From contig CAJTQU010000001.1 in assembly GCA_910578665.1 (NCBI GenBank), positions 219,305 to 283,304 of the forward strand: a stretch of 64,000 nucleotides of DNA, in the 5' to 3' direction. The stretch is from an uncultured Muribaculaceae bacterium (lineage in GTDB: Bacteria; Bacteroidota; Bacteroidia; Bacteroidales; Muribaculaceae). Below are positions 8,418 to 17,211 of this stretch, one piece after another (positions within the stretch are counted from its first letter, which is position 1; each line of letters begins with the position of its first letter). Position numbers and translations under genes: made by a program. The notes below the pieces were generated by a model. It saw only the letters and a program-made list of their open reading frames with translations. It was not told where the DNA came from and did not search any database.

Positions 8418-10769
8418 ATGAGGATTTCTACCTTTATGCCGGCTTTTGCAGTCGCGGCATTTGCTTTCGGGTCGTTTAACGCGACGGCGGCCCCTTTCGA
8501 AATAGAAGAGAATTTTGATGAAGATTCCCATTTTACAGAGTCTGAAATACTGCCTGACGGGTGGGCCAGAAGTGAGAATACCCATTTTGCGCGCTACTCA
8601 GGCGCTGATGTGGGCCAAACCCCTAAATCAGGAACATATTTGCTGGGATCGGGCGGACCGATGGGCGGCGAGGTGCTATACACCCCTATGATGAAGGTGG
8701 TGGGCGGTGTGCCGTTCAGGGTGGAGTTTGAGGCTATGCTGCCCGGCGGCAATCCCCCTTTTGCGAGGAATTTAGGTTTCAGGGTTTATGCAGGTGCCAC
8801 TCGTGATATAGAGCAGATGCAGCTTGTAGGCACACAGGAGCCGGGACAGGTGGCTGATTGGAAGACGTTTGCCTATTCATTCACACCGGAAGCCGAAGGG
8901 GAATACTGTTATGCTATAGAGATATTCTGTAATCCCAATATGTGGGGCGGCGGTATTTATTTTGATGATTTTTTCTTTATTGGCACTGCTCCTGACGAGC
9001 AGCCTCCGGTGCAGGATCTTGAGCCGGACGCTGAAAATCTGTCGGCCTGTATAGAACTGCCATATCATGAGAATTTCTCAGACCCAAGCCACTATGACGG
9101 TTCGAGCAATCTGCCGATAGGTTGGCTGTCTGTAGGAACAAATATATGGCGTACGGCTAATTATACTTCACTGGAAGCACAGGAAGGCGAATATTACATG
9201 GTGGCTCCCGAATCGGTGGACCAGCCGCGAGACGAGAGGGCATACACTCCGTTCTTCAATCTTACTGCCGGTGTGGAATACACGATCTCGTTCTATACTA
9301 ATTTTGACGGATATATTATAGATGGCAATCCTCGCGGTATGACGTTAGACTTTACCGTGGGCACGCAGCAGGATGCCGACTTCCATCCCAAATCCCTCTA
9401 TACAGAGAGCCGAGGTCTGGATCCGGCCGGCAGCTGGACGCGCGAAGAGGTCAGATTCACTCCGGAAAAGAGCGGTCCCTACTGCTTCTCTTTCGCTCTC
9501 ACCGGTGAAGCCCGCACAGGTTTGGTAAGTGTGGACGCTTTCCATATCACCTCGCCGTATGACATTCCCCGTCCCGAGCCAAATATGTGTGTGAAAGGCA
9601 TGTTCAGCTTTGTAGACAGCAGTTTGTTGTCGTTTGAAAACACACCGGTGCGTATTTACAACCAGTCGAAATATGCCGATTCCTATAAATGGGAGATATC
9701 TGATGCCGAATATACAGAGCTGCCTGACGGCAATATAGACATATTCTTCCCGTCTTCCGGCGATTATGAAGTCAAACTGACAGCCACCAACGAGCGAGGC
9801 AGTCGCACAACCACTAAGACTTATCCTGTAACATATATGTCGGGAGACGTGGAAAATCTGCCTATCATGGGTTATGATCCTGCCGCTGTCAAGTATTTTG
9901 ACCGTGGAGAGATACCGACCTTTGACACAGATCCTGACGAACTGGACTATGTCAGCGGTTATAACCATTACTACCGCAAGTATGCCGAGCGTTTTGACCT
10001 TCCTGGCGACGACCAGTTCAATCTTCGCACTATTTCGCTTTGGCTTACTAATCTTCACTATAAGCCTGCGACAGCAGATAATATGAATGATCAGCGCTCA
10101 CTTCCTTTCAACATAGTTCTGTATGGCTGTGATGAAAACGGCAATCTGGATGAAAACAAGGTGATCCACTCTTATAAAACTACTATGGCTGAAATGTTTG
10201 GTTCTACCGGTATAGGCGGCTGGGCCGGAGAGGGCAAACATGTTAGCTACGAACCACCGGTGATTATCAAGGGCACGGTATATGTCGCTTTTGAATATTC
10301 GGACGATTTGGCGATTGATGTTGATGATCCGAATATCGGCCGCTCGTATCTGAGTATGGGTATGCTTCGCCACGGTCACGGCGTGACTACCATGTATGCC
10401 AAGCCTTATAATGTGCCAGAGGGTTGCGAAATCAAGCCTGACGGCAAGTGGTATCCCGTAGACAAGCTGGATAAGGAATTGGCCGGCATGGGTCTTAACT
10501 GGCAGATATGGGTTGATTATGTGAAGGATGATAACAGTGTGGCTATTAACAATATGGGAGAAATAATATTTGCCGTGCGCATGATTGACGGTATGCTGGA
10601 GGTCAGCGGCACAGAAGAAGGCGAATATGTGGTTGTCTACGATCTCACAGGCAAAGCCGTGCGTATGGTAAAGGCTACCGGCGTCTCGACTGCTATCGAT
10701 TGTTCAGACCTTCCTGCCGGAGTATATGTGGCGAGAGCTAACGCCGGCGTTTCCAAATTTGTCAGATAA
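8418..10769 (+). CDS. Secreted multidomain protein, choice-of-anchor J-like repeats, PKD-like domain, sorting-type C-terminus
   Basis: 783 residues with a signal peptide (cleavage near ATAAP, ~25). Two jelly-roll-like segments (~28-195 and ~213-380), each with the sequence style of choice-of-anchor J domains (DEDSHFTESEILPDGWARS; FSDPSHYDGSSNLPIGWLS). A PKD-like segment follows (~395-480, with SSGDYEVKLTATNERGS). The last ~75 residues have the features of a Por/type IX sorting tail: VVVYDLTGKAVRMVKATG then LPAGVYVARANAG and a basic end (KFVR). It was probably exported to the cell surface or medium. No catalytic motif is seen. The neighbouring metalloprotease gene has a similar tail and lies ~100 bases downstream beyond a terminator. 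Confidence 0.75.
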   Translation: MRISTFMPAFAVAAFAFGSFNATAAPFEIEENFDEDSHFTESEILPDGWARSENTHFARYSGADVGQTPKSGTYLLGSGGPMGGEVLYTPMMKVVGGVPFRVEFEAMLPGGNPPFARNLGFRVYAGATRDIEQMQLVGTQEPGQVADWKTFAYSFTPEAEGEYCYAIEIFCNPNMWGGGIYFDDFFFIGTAPDEQPPVQDLEPDAENLSACIELPYHENFSDPSHYDGSSNLPIGWLSVGTNIWRTANYTSLEAQEGEYYMVAPESVDQPRDERAYTPFFNLTAGVEYTISFYTNFDGYIIDGNPRGMTLDFTVGTQQDADFHPKSLYTESRGLDPAGSWTREEVRFTPEKSGPYCFSFALTGEARTGLVSVDAFHITSPYDIPRPEPNMCVKGMFSFVDSSLLSFENTPVRIYNQSKYADSYKWEISDAEYTELPDGNIDIFFPSSGDYEVKLTATNERGSRTTTKTYPVTYMSGDVENLPIMGYDPAAVKYFDRGEIPTFDTDPDELDYVSGYNHYYRKYAERFDLPGDDQFNLRTISLWLTNLHYKPATADNMNDQRSLPFNIVLYGCDENGNLDENKVIHSYKTTMAEMFGSTGIGGWAGEGKHVSYEPPVIIKGTVYVAFEYSDDLAIDVDDPNIGRSYLSMGMLRHGHGVTTMYAKPYNVPEGCEIKPDGKWYPVDKLDKELAGMGLNWQIWVDYVKDDNSVAINNMGEIIFAVRMIDGMLEVSGTEEGEYVVVYDLTGKAVRMVKATGVSTAIDCSDLPAGVYVARANAGVSKFVR

Positions 10770-10809
10770 ACCAGGGGATATATTTCTTCATACATAAAAT
10801 TAGGTTAGG

Positions 10810-10855
10810 GACCCGCGTATGATTCTTTCTGAGAAACTGTGCGCGGGTCTTTTTT
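10810..10855 (+). terminator. Terminator after the 8418 gene
   Basis: Stem 10810-10817 with 10842-10849 around a 24-base loop, followed by six T residues. It sits just upstream of the metalloprotease start, so read-through control between the two genes is possible. Confidence 0.75.
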
Positions 10856-10870
10856 AAAGAAAAAATCAGT

Positions 10871-13675
10871 ATGAGATCGAAATTCAATAAAAAAATCATG
10901 ACAGTGGCTGCCGCAACGGTATTGCCCCTGATGGCATCGGCTATGCCTCCTATGCCCGGGATAATCAACACCATGCAGCCAGACGGTACGCCAATAGAGC
11001 TGTGCCTGCATGGTGATGAGCATTTTGCCTGGGCCACAAGTCCTGACGGCTATACACTGCTTCGTGATGCAGCCGGTTATTGGACTGTGGCCGGTGCCGA
11101 TACCTCGGGATATGCTAGTGTTTCGGCCGTGCGCTATACGGGAAATGCCGCGGCTGTGCTTGCTCCGGATGTAAAGCCGGGTCTTATGTTTGCACCCGAG
11201 AAGCTGGATGCCATAAGGAGAGTGCGCAGGAATGCAGCACAGAAAGTGCAGATAGATAATTCGTTTCCTACGCGCGGCAAACGCAAATTGCTCATGCTTC
11301 TTGTCAATTTCAGCGACACTGAGCCTACATATACGCAGGAGGATTTCACTAATTTCATGAATCAGGAATCTTATGGCGGCATAGGTTCGTTCCGTGATTT
11401 CTATCTTGAGAATTCTTACGGAGCGCTTGATATCGAGACTACTGTGTCGCGCTGGATCACGCTACCGCGTGGCAAGGCCGGGTATACTCTGGAGACGGTG
11501 CCGGATATGATATACTACGCTCTGTCGGAGCTTGCCGGCGAACTGGACCTGAAACAATTTGATAATGACGGTGACGGAATACTCGACGGCCTGGCCCTCA
11601 TACACCAGGGAGCCGGCCAGGAGGCTTCGGGGTCGGCAGTGGATATATGGTCGCATTCGAGCGTGGTGTTCGGTATGAATGTGGGCGGCGTGGAGGTGCG
11701 TCGTTATACCTGCGAACCAGAGTTGGTAGGCACCGACGGGCGTATGTCCACCGTAGGCGTTATGTGTCATGAGTTCGGCCACAATCTCGGTGCTCCTGAT
11801 TTTTATGATACCGATTATGCAGGTTCCGGAGGTGATTTTCCGGGTACCGGTGTGTGGGACCTGATGGGTTCTGGCGCATGGAACGGCAGCCAGGGCGACC
11901 GTCCTGCCGGTGTCAATATGTGGCAGAAAATACAGTACGGATGGGTCAAGCCTGAATTGCTACAGGAGACATGCGAGGTAGGCAGCATGCCGGGAGCTAC
12001 GTTCACTCCGAAAGCATACAGGGTTAATACGACGGTGCCGGGAGAGTATTTCATATTGGAAAACAGGATACAGGAAGGTGAGTTTGACAGCGCTCTGCCT
12101 GGCGGAGGCCTGCTGATATATCATGCCAACGATCCCATGATAGCTGAGAAAGTCGAGCCTAACACTGTCAATGCCACTTTCCCCCAGACCATGTACACCG
12201 TGTGCGCGACAGCCGGAATGGATCCGAAAAATGAGCCGTATACTTATGGGAATTTGAAAGAGGCCCCGTTCCCCGGTAAGAATGGGGAGAATGAATTTTC
12301 CGATACATCGCTGCCTTCGGCACGCTCCATATCGGGCCGCTATTCATATAAAACGATCCGTGACATAAGTAAGAATTCTGACGGCACAATCAATTTCTCT
12401 TTTGTTAAAGAACCCGCGCCAGCTTCGCCGCAGAACCTCGGTGCATCAACTGTCAGGGGAGAGGTTTTTTTGAAATGGGATATGCCGGAAGATGCCGGAT
12501 TCAGTTATTTCAACGTATACCGTGACGGAGACAAGGTGGCGGAGACTAGCGAACCTGCTTTCCATGAATCATGCGATACCGGAGCACTCCTGAATTATGA
12601 TGTTGACGCTGTGTATCCCGACGGTCTTGTGTCTCCATATTCTTCGGTGACACTGCGTGTGCCTGCCAACAAGGTAGAGGCAATCGAGGCGGTCGAGGAG
12701 AATGGCGGCGTACGCCTGAACTGGACTCTGCCCAACCGTATCACCCGTATAGAGAGAGGTGCTCCTAACGATCGGTTCATCGTGGCCGAATATGATATAA
12801 AGTCGGCTGATTTTGTGCATCGCTTTACAGTTGACGACCTTGCCGTGTATAAAGGCTGCAAGATCCGTAAAATAGGTTTCTGCCCCAGCCAAGGCACGCA
12901 AGAGGTCGACTTTACTGTCAGGGTGTGGGAGGCCGGACGTGACGGCTCAGACCCGAAGATTGTCTCTGAACGCGCGGTTAAAGAGCTTGGCGTGGGCACA
13001 TGGAACAGTGTGCTGCTGACAAAGCCGGTAGAAATAACGGCCGACCGCGAACTCTGGGTAGGAGTGTACATGCAGTCAAAGAAAAATAATCTGATGGTGC
13101 TTATGGAGGACGCAGGCGTGGTGCCTGGCATGGGCAACCTCATGCGCCTTGATACCGGTGTGTGGGAGCCGGACAACAGTGCCCCCGGCAATTATTATAT
13201 ATATGCCGAAGTTACTAACGCTGCTGATGACACGTCCTCGCCTCTAGGTGATTTCGCGGCACCTGCTGACCCGGCATATGACCTGTTCTTCCCGGTAGGT
13301 TTCTCTGTGTACCGCGACGGTATTTTGCTGGGCACTACTTCGTCTCGCTGTTTTGTCGATGCTCAGGCCTCTAACGGTATGCATACCTATACTGTGGCAT
13401 CATATTACAAAGGTAATAACGAATCGATGGGACTGGATATAGAGGTAAACGTGTCTAGTGCCGGCGTGGATGCAGTTTCGGGTACGGAGGTTTCTATCGC
13501 TAGTGTGACCGGAGGCCTGATTGTTACAGGCTATAACGGGTCTCTGAGTGTGGCAGATATGCAGGGCCGCACCGTATATTCGTCTCTGTCTTACAACGGC
13601 GGCATTATAAAACTGTCTCCGGGTGTCTACGTGGTCAGAACCAGACAGGGAGTGATGAAGAGCCTGGTTAAATAA
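10871..13675 (+). CDS. M6-like secreted metalloprotease with fibronectin-type and sorting-type C-terminal domains
   Basis: 934 residues. A signal peptide (~1-24, MASAM cleavage region) is followed by a propeptide-like segment and an M6 (immune inhibitor A-like) protease domain at ~95-420. The zinc site is HEFGH at 300-304 within HExxHxxGxPD (His300, Glu301, His304, Asp310). Upstream is the M6-type segment KLLMLLVNFSDTEPTYTQ. Residues ~515-590 look like a fibronectin type III domain (VFLKWDMPEDAGFSYFNVYR); a beta-rich region follows. The final ~70 residues (ADMQGRTVYSS, LSPGVYVVRTRQG, KSLVK) resemble a type IX sorting tail. Likely role: extracellular digestion of host or microbial protein. The catalytic residues seen are complete. 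Confidence 0.88.
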   Translation: MRSKFNKKIMTVAAATVLPLMASAMPPMPGIINTMQPDGTPIELCLHGDEHFAWATSPDGYTLLRDAAGYWTVAGADTSGYASVSAVRYTGNAAAVLAPDVKPGLMFAPEKLDAIRRVRRNAAQKVQIDNSFPTRGKRKLLMLLVNFSDTEPTYTQEDFTNFMNQESYGGIGSFRDFYLENSYGALDIETTVSRWITLPRGKAGYTLETVPDMIYYALSELAGELDLKQFDNDGDGILDGLALIHQGAGQEASGSAVDIWSHSSVVFGMNVGGVEVRRYTCEPELVGTDGRMSTVGVMCHEFGHNLGAPDFYDTDYAGSGGDFPGTGVWDLMGSGAWNGSQGDRPAGVNMWQKIQYGWVKPELLQETCEVGSMPGATFTPKAYRVNTTVPGEYFILENRIQEGEFDSALPGGGLLIYHANDPMIAEKVEPNTVNATFPQTMYTVCATAGMDPKNEPYTYGNLKEAPFPGKNGENEFSDTSLPSARSISGRYSYKTIRDISKNSDGTINFSFVKEPAPASPQNLGASTVRGEVFLKWDMPEDAGFSYFNVYRDGDKVAETSEPAFHESCDTGALLNYDVDAVYPDGLVSPYSSVTLRVPANKVEAIEAVEENGGVRLNWTLPNRITRIERGAPNDRFIVAEYDIKSADFVHRFTVDDLAVYKGCKIRKIGFCPSQGTQEVDFTVRVWEAGRDGSDPKIVSERAVKELGVGTWNSVLLTKPVEITADRELWVGVYMQSKKNNLMVLMEDAGVVPGMGNLMRLDTGVWEPDNSAPGNYYIYAEVTNAADDTSSPLGDFAAPADPAYDLFFPVGFSVYRDGILLGTTSSRCFVDAQASNGMHTYTVASYYKGNNESMGLDIEVNVSSAGVDAVSGTEVSIASVTGGLIVTGYNGSLSVADMQGRTVYSSLSYNGGIIKLSPGVYVVRTRQGVMKSLVK

Positions 13676-13707
13676 TAACGAAAGCTTATCTTGCTTGCAA
13701 TATTGTC

Positions 13708-13736
13708 CGGGGGATGTCTAAAACAGGCATCCCCCG
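13708..13736 (+). terminator. Hairpin after metalloprotease gene
   Basis: Stem 13708-13716 with 13728-13736 (9 bp, GC-rich), 11-base loop. There is no T-run behind it, so termination is plausible but not certain. Confidence 0.55.
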
Positions 13737-13773
13737 TCATGTGTGTAAAAAAGTGTTAAGAGAGTGGCTTCGC

Positions 13774-13830
13774 TTGTGACAGTGAATATTTTTGTATAAA
13801 TTTGCGCCCTAAAGATTCCGGCTATATTTG
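13774..13830 (+). promoter_or_regulatory. Tandem promoters of the 13875 gene
   Basis: First: TTG 13774-13776, 20-base spacer, TAAATTTG 13797-13804. Second: TATATTTG 13823-13830, with the TTTG of the first box 18 bases upstream acting as a possible -33 element. Either could drive the secreted protein gene. Confidence 0.65.
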
Positions 13831-13874
13831 TACCGCATCATTAATCTGGATAAATACCTAAATAATTATAACAC

Positions 13875-14618
13875 ATGAAGAAAATTTTACTTTCGGCTGC
13901 CCTGGCAGTACTCGGCGTTTTTGGTGCATCGGCACAGTCTTTCGAGGTATTCTATAACACGCAGGCTGATAAAAACGGCCAGGCCACTGGTGAATACACT
14001 CTTATCAAAGATGGCGATGTGATTACCGTGGACAAACTTCATTTGAGCGAACCGGTCGTATATCCTGAATATGACATGTATCTCCAGAATGCTTCTGCCG
14101 AGGCTTTCATTAAAATTTCTAACAAAACCGGCAATAACTGGGTATCTTCGCTGCCCAGCCCCGTGCCTGCCAATACGGAGCTTTCTCCCTCGGTTTCTTA
14201 TACGACCGAGTATAATGAGAACGTATTGCCCAGCGGTGCCACAGGTGATTTCCAGACATGTGTGGGCACATGCTTCCCCAACAATCCTTTCTATTTTGAC
14301 CTGAACGCCCATTCTACTACAAACAATCCTTCTGACCACCTGGGTTATACAATCTCTTGCAACGGCGAGGGCGTGGCTCAGAAAGTGCAGCTCAAGGCAA
14401 AATATAAATTTACTGTAACATATAAGACAGAGACACTCCGTTTTGACCTGGTGTTTGACGCCAAGGCTGAAGATACTGCTGTAGACGCTATCGAAGCAGG
14501 CCAGGATGCACCCAAAGAATATTATTCACTCCAGGGTATCCGTCTGGCAGAACCCCAGAAAGGCTCTGTATGCATCGTTAAGCAGGGTGGCAAGGTTACC
14601 AAGCAGGTTATACGCTAA
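13875..14618 (+). CDS. Secreted protein of unknown function with short sorting-like tail
   Basis: 247 residues with a clear signal peptide (MKKILLSAALAVLGVFGASA, then Q). The body is beta-rich and carries two cysteine pairs that could form disulfides (around TCVGTCF and later). The last ~30 residues (EYYSLQGIRLAEPQKGSVC, then VTKQVIR) match the short C-terminal module common on secreted Prevotella and Muribaculaceae proteins, a compact relative of the type IX sorting tail. I do not recognise the main domain. It has its own promoters and terminator, so it is monocistronic. Confidence 0.75.
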   Translation: MKKILLSAALAVLGVFGASAQSFEVFYNTQADKNGQATGEYTLIKDGDVITVDKLHLSEPVVYPEYDMYLQNASAEAFIKISNKTGNNWVSSLPSPVPANTELSPSVSYTTEYNENVLPSGATGDFQTCVGTCFPNNPFYFDLNAHSTTNNPSDHLGYTISCNGEGVAQKVQLKAKYKFTVTYKTETLRFDLVFDAKAEDTAVDAIEAGQDAPKEYYSLQGIRLAEPQKGSVCIVKQGGKVTKQVIR

Positions 14619-14649
14619 TCCTACGGACATAGATTGGAAAACAACTGGA

Positions 14650-14685
14650 CCGTGCCGTCAGAAGACGGTGCGGCCCTGTTTTTTT
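14650..14685 (+). terminator. Terminator of the 13875 gene
   Basis: Ten-pair stem with G-T wobbles (14650-14659 with 14664-14673), tetraloop, then a seven-T run. Confidence 0.85.
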
Positions 14686-14713
14686 ACACCCTGCTTGTTT
14701 CAGTAGGGGGAAT

Positions 14714-14786
14714 AAAAAAGTCAGCCCCTTTTCACAAGGGGGCTGACCGAAACCTTAATCTTAATTTAATACTATGAAAAACACGG
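14714..14786 (-). ncRNA. Candidate small RNA with its own promoter and terminator
   Basis: On the minus strand a good promoter (14789-14817) is followed by ~35 AU-rich bases, then a strong hairpin (14720-14728 with 14739-14747) and a six-T run at 14714-14719. No minus-strand gene lies upstream to need this terminator, and no open frame of useful size fits. The product would be a ~70-base transcript. The AU-rich linker resembles short leader-like RNAs of Bacteroidales, but I cannot verify a family. Confidence 0.55.
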
Positions 14787-14788
14787 TG

Positions 14789-14817
14789 CAAATTTAGCCA
14801 AAAATTTTCAATCACAA
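14789..14817 (-). promoter_or_regulatory. Promoter of the candidate small RNA
   Basis: Minus strand TTG (14815-14817), 18-base spacer, TAAATTTG (14789-14796). Confidence 0.65.
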
Positions 14818-14915
14818 GCATTGCGGCCTCTAAATACGGCGCGTTTAACACGAATTAACACATTTTAACTAGCGGAATCCCATGTCTAATCACTGTTTTT
14901 TCTAATTTTGATGCC

Positions 14916-16223
14916 GTGGAGAAGATAATGCAGTATTTGTGGCAGTGGCGTCTGTACGGGGCGGAGGACAAGCTTCTGGCTGACGGCCGCCGGGTGCGTA
15001 TAATCGACCCGGGACGCCTGAATACTGATGCCGGACCTGATTTCTTCAATGCCAAAATACAGATAGACGGCATGTCGTGGGCCGGCAATGTCGAACTGCA
15101 CCTGCGTGCCTCCGACTGGTATCGTCATGGCCACGGCGATGACCGTGCGTATGACTCGGTGATACTGCACGTAGTGGGGAGCAGTGATACTTATGTTACA
15201 CGTCGTGACGGCAGTGTGGTTCCCCAGCTGCTGCTGCCGTTTGATGATGCTACGGCAGAGCGTTACCGGGCATTAAGCGAAAGCGCGCAGCCTCTGAGAT
15301 GCCATATGTGGATACGTGATGTGCCGCGGCTGCATCTGGCAGACTGGCTTGATGCCGCAGCTATGGAACGTCTGGTTATGAAGAGCAGCCGTGTGGCAGA
15401 CGCTCTGCGGTTTACAAACGGAGACTGGAGCCAGACGGTGTTTATCACAGTGGCACGGGCATTAGGGTTCGGGCTTAACGGCGAACCAATGGAACGTGTC
15501 GCGCGTTCGCTGCCCCTTAGCGTAACTGCGCGCCATACAGACAGTGTGTTCCAGTTAGAGGCACTACTCATGGGGCAGGCAGGTCTTTTGGCCGACAATA
15601 CGGTGGATGATCAGTATTATTTGTCATTGCGCGAAGAATATTCGTTCCTGGCCTGTAAATATACTCTGTCTCCCATGCCTGGACATGTGTGGAAAATGAG
15701 CCGCGCGCGTCCGGCCAATTCTCCATACCGCCGTCTGGCATTTCTTGCGCGGTTATTGCAGGAAGGGGGATCGCTATTGAGCCGTATGCTGGATGCCAAA
15801 GGGGATGTCAGAACTCTTTGCGAGATATTTGCCAGCCGTTTGGACGGCTATTGGATGGATCACTATTCATTTGGTGCGAGGACACAGCGTCCGGCCGCTC
15901 AGGCGCTCAGCGAAAGTATGCTGCATACATTGCTTATAAATTCGGCCGCACCGCTGTATCATGCCTATGGTGCGAGCACGTCTGCCGCTTCTTATGAAGA
16001 ACTGGCCCAGGACCTGCTTATGGCCCTGCCGGCCGAGCGCAACACCGTGACGCGCCTGTGGGAACAGGCTGCCGGAGTGGTGCCGGCCAATGCTTTTGAG
16101 AGCCAGGCTCTGCTGCAGGTGAGGCGCGAATATTGCGAGCAGCGCAAATGCATGCGCTGCCGTCTGGGGTGCAAGATGTTACGAGACTCAGTTACTCGCT
16201 GTCGGCGGGCAGGCGGAATTTAA
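14916..16223 (+). CDS. DUF2851 family protein
   Basis: 435 residues from a GTG start. This start gives MEKIMQYLWQW, which fits the N-terminus I recall for Bacteroidetes DUF2851 proteins; an ATG at 14928 is the alternative. The conserved block IIDPGRLNTDAGPDFFNAKI near residue 30 and the NVELHLRASDWYRHGH segment mark the family. The C-terminus has a Cys-rich patch (REYCEQRKCMRCRLGCK). Function is unknown; no enzyme motif is clear. A TAATTTTG box (14903-14910) lies almost on the start, implying a very short leader if real. Its 3' end overlaps the convergent TonB-domain gene by 32 bases. Confidence 0.88.
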   Translation: MEKIMQYLWQWRLYGAEDKLLADGRRVRIIDPGRLNTDAGPDFFNAKIQIDGMSWAGNVELHLRASDWYRHGHGDDRAYDSVILHVVGSSDTYVTRRDGSVVPQLLLPFDDATAERYRALSESAQPLRCHMWIRDVPRLHLADWLDAAAMERLVMKSSRVADALRFTNGDWSQTVFITVARALGFGLNGEPMERVARSLPLSVTARHTDSVFQLEALLMGQAGLLADNTVDDQYYLSLREEYSFLACKYTLSPMPGHVWKMSRARPANSPYRRLAFLARLLQEGGSLLSRMLDAKGDVRTLCEIFASRLDGYWMDHYSFGARTQRPAAQALSESMLHTLLINSAAPLYHAYGASTSAASYEELAQDLLMALPAERNTVTRLWEQAAGVVPANAFESQALLQVRREYCEQRKCMRCRLGCKMLRDSVTRCRRAGGI

Positions 16224-16563
16224 CTGGTAGTCTCACAGTTTGTGAGACAGGCTGTCCGGTATCGTCTGTGGCCGGGACCCACAACGGCATTCCTCCCACT
16301 ACGCGCACAGCTTCCGCTTCCAGATCGGGATCAAGAGGGCGTTCCACGGTGATTTTGCTTATTTTACCGTCGGTACCTACTGTGAAACTGAGTGTTACCA
16401 CACCTTCTATACCGTTCTGCATAGAGCGTGCCGGATATGTAATGTGCTCGGCCAGATATTTTGTGGCGGCATCGCTTCCGCCCGGAAATGTAGCCGGCGT
16501 GGCTGCCGCGCAGCTTATGGCGCCGGAGACGGCTATAGCCAATAGTGTTTTTCGTAAAATCAT
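16192..16563 (-). CDS. Small exported protein consisting of a TonB C-terminal domain
   Basis: 123 residues. A signal peptide (LLAIAVSGAISCAAA) leads directly into a TonB C-terminal fold (~28-120): TFPGGSDAATKYLAEHITYP, then GVVTLSFTVGTDGKI and FRLP. TonB normally has a membrane anchor and a proline-rich periplasmic spacer; both are missing here, so this is a free or lipid-linked periplasmic domain (the Cys18 context SCA could be a weak lipobox). It could contact TonB boxes or peptidoglycan, or act as a signalling adaptor; that is inference. It lies 72 bases after the phosphatase gene on the same strand. Confidence 0.82.
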   Translation of the reverse strand: MILRKTLLAIAVSGAISCAAATPATFPGGSDAATKYLAEHITYPARSMQNGIEGVVTLSFTVGTDGKISKITVERPLDPDLEAEAVRVVGGMPLWVPATDDTGQPVSQTVRLPVKFRLPADSE

Positions 16564-16635
16564 AGTTTCTGGGGTTAAGTTTTAATCTATGTGCCAGACG
16601 ATAACGTCTGACGGTAAAGGCTTGTTCAGCATTTT

Positions 16636-17142
16636 TTATTTACCGGATAATTCGTCCAACAAACCCCTGCATGCGTCTTCGAGCAGATCCAGTACCAGTT
16701 CGAAGCCTGAGGCGCCTTCATAATAGGGATCCGGCACGGCATCATAGTATGGATGCATTCTGCAGAAAGAGGCCATACGCACAACTTTGTCCTGGCCGTC
16801 GGTGTCTGGCGACAGGCATCGCAATGTGTCATAGTTGGAATCGTCCATGGCCACTATCAGGTCAAAGTCGTAGAAGTCACTTTCGCTCACAGGTCGCGAA
16901 CGGTGTTCCAGACTGTAGCCGCGCCGTGCTGCGTGCACTCTCATGCGTTTGTCGGGCAGTTCGCCGGCATGTCCGCCGTAAGTGCCGGCCGAATCAATCG
17001 CGAACTGTCCGGACAGACCTTCGGTATCAACCAGATGCTGCATTATACCCTGTGCGGCCGGAGACCGGCATATATTGCCCAGGCATACGAAGAGGATGCT
17101 TATTTTCTCTTTATTTTTCAAAGATCTGGTTATATTTTGCAT
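16636..17142 (-). CDS. Low-molecular-weight protein-tyrosine phosphatase
   Basis: 168 residues. The family dephosphorylates phosphotyrosine in bacterial proteins, often exopolysaccharide kinases. The signature CX5RS is VCLGNICRSP with nucleophile Cys20 and Arg26; the general acid Asp is in AVPDPYYEG near residue 137. The first ~12 residues are an extension and a later start is possible. Immediately upstream on the minus strand is lpxB, and downstream a TonB-domain gene; no capsule kinase is nearby, so the partner is unknown. Confidence 0.93.
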   Translation of the reverse strand: MQNITRSLKNKEKISILFVCLGNICRSPAAQGIMQHLVDTEGLSGQFAIDSAGTYGGHAGELPDKRMRVHAARRGYSLEHRSRPVSESDFYDFDLIVAMDDSNYDTLRCLSPDTDGQDKVVRMASFCRMHPYYDAVPDPYYEGASGFELVLDLLEDACRGLLDELSGK

Positions 17143-17211
17143 ATTGGGTGTCGTATAATATTTTTCGTACTGTTTTCCAATTCGGAGTGGCTATGCTGCC
17201 GGTCGAGGCGA

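Noticed and set aside
14774..14797. Seven-codon plus-strand leader peptide
   Set aside because: The same bases are explained better as the promoter and 5' part of a minus-strand small RNA.
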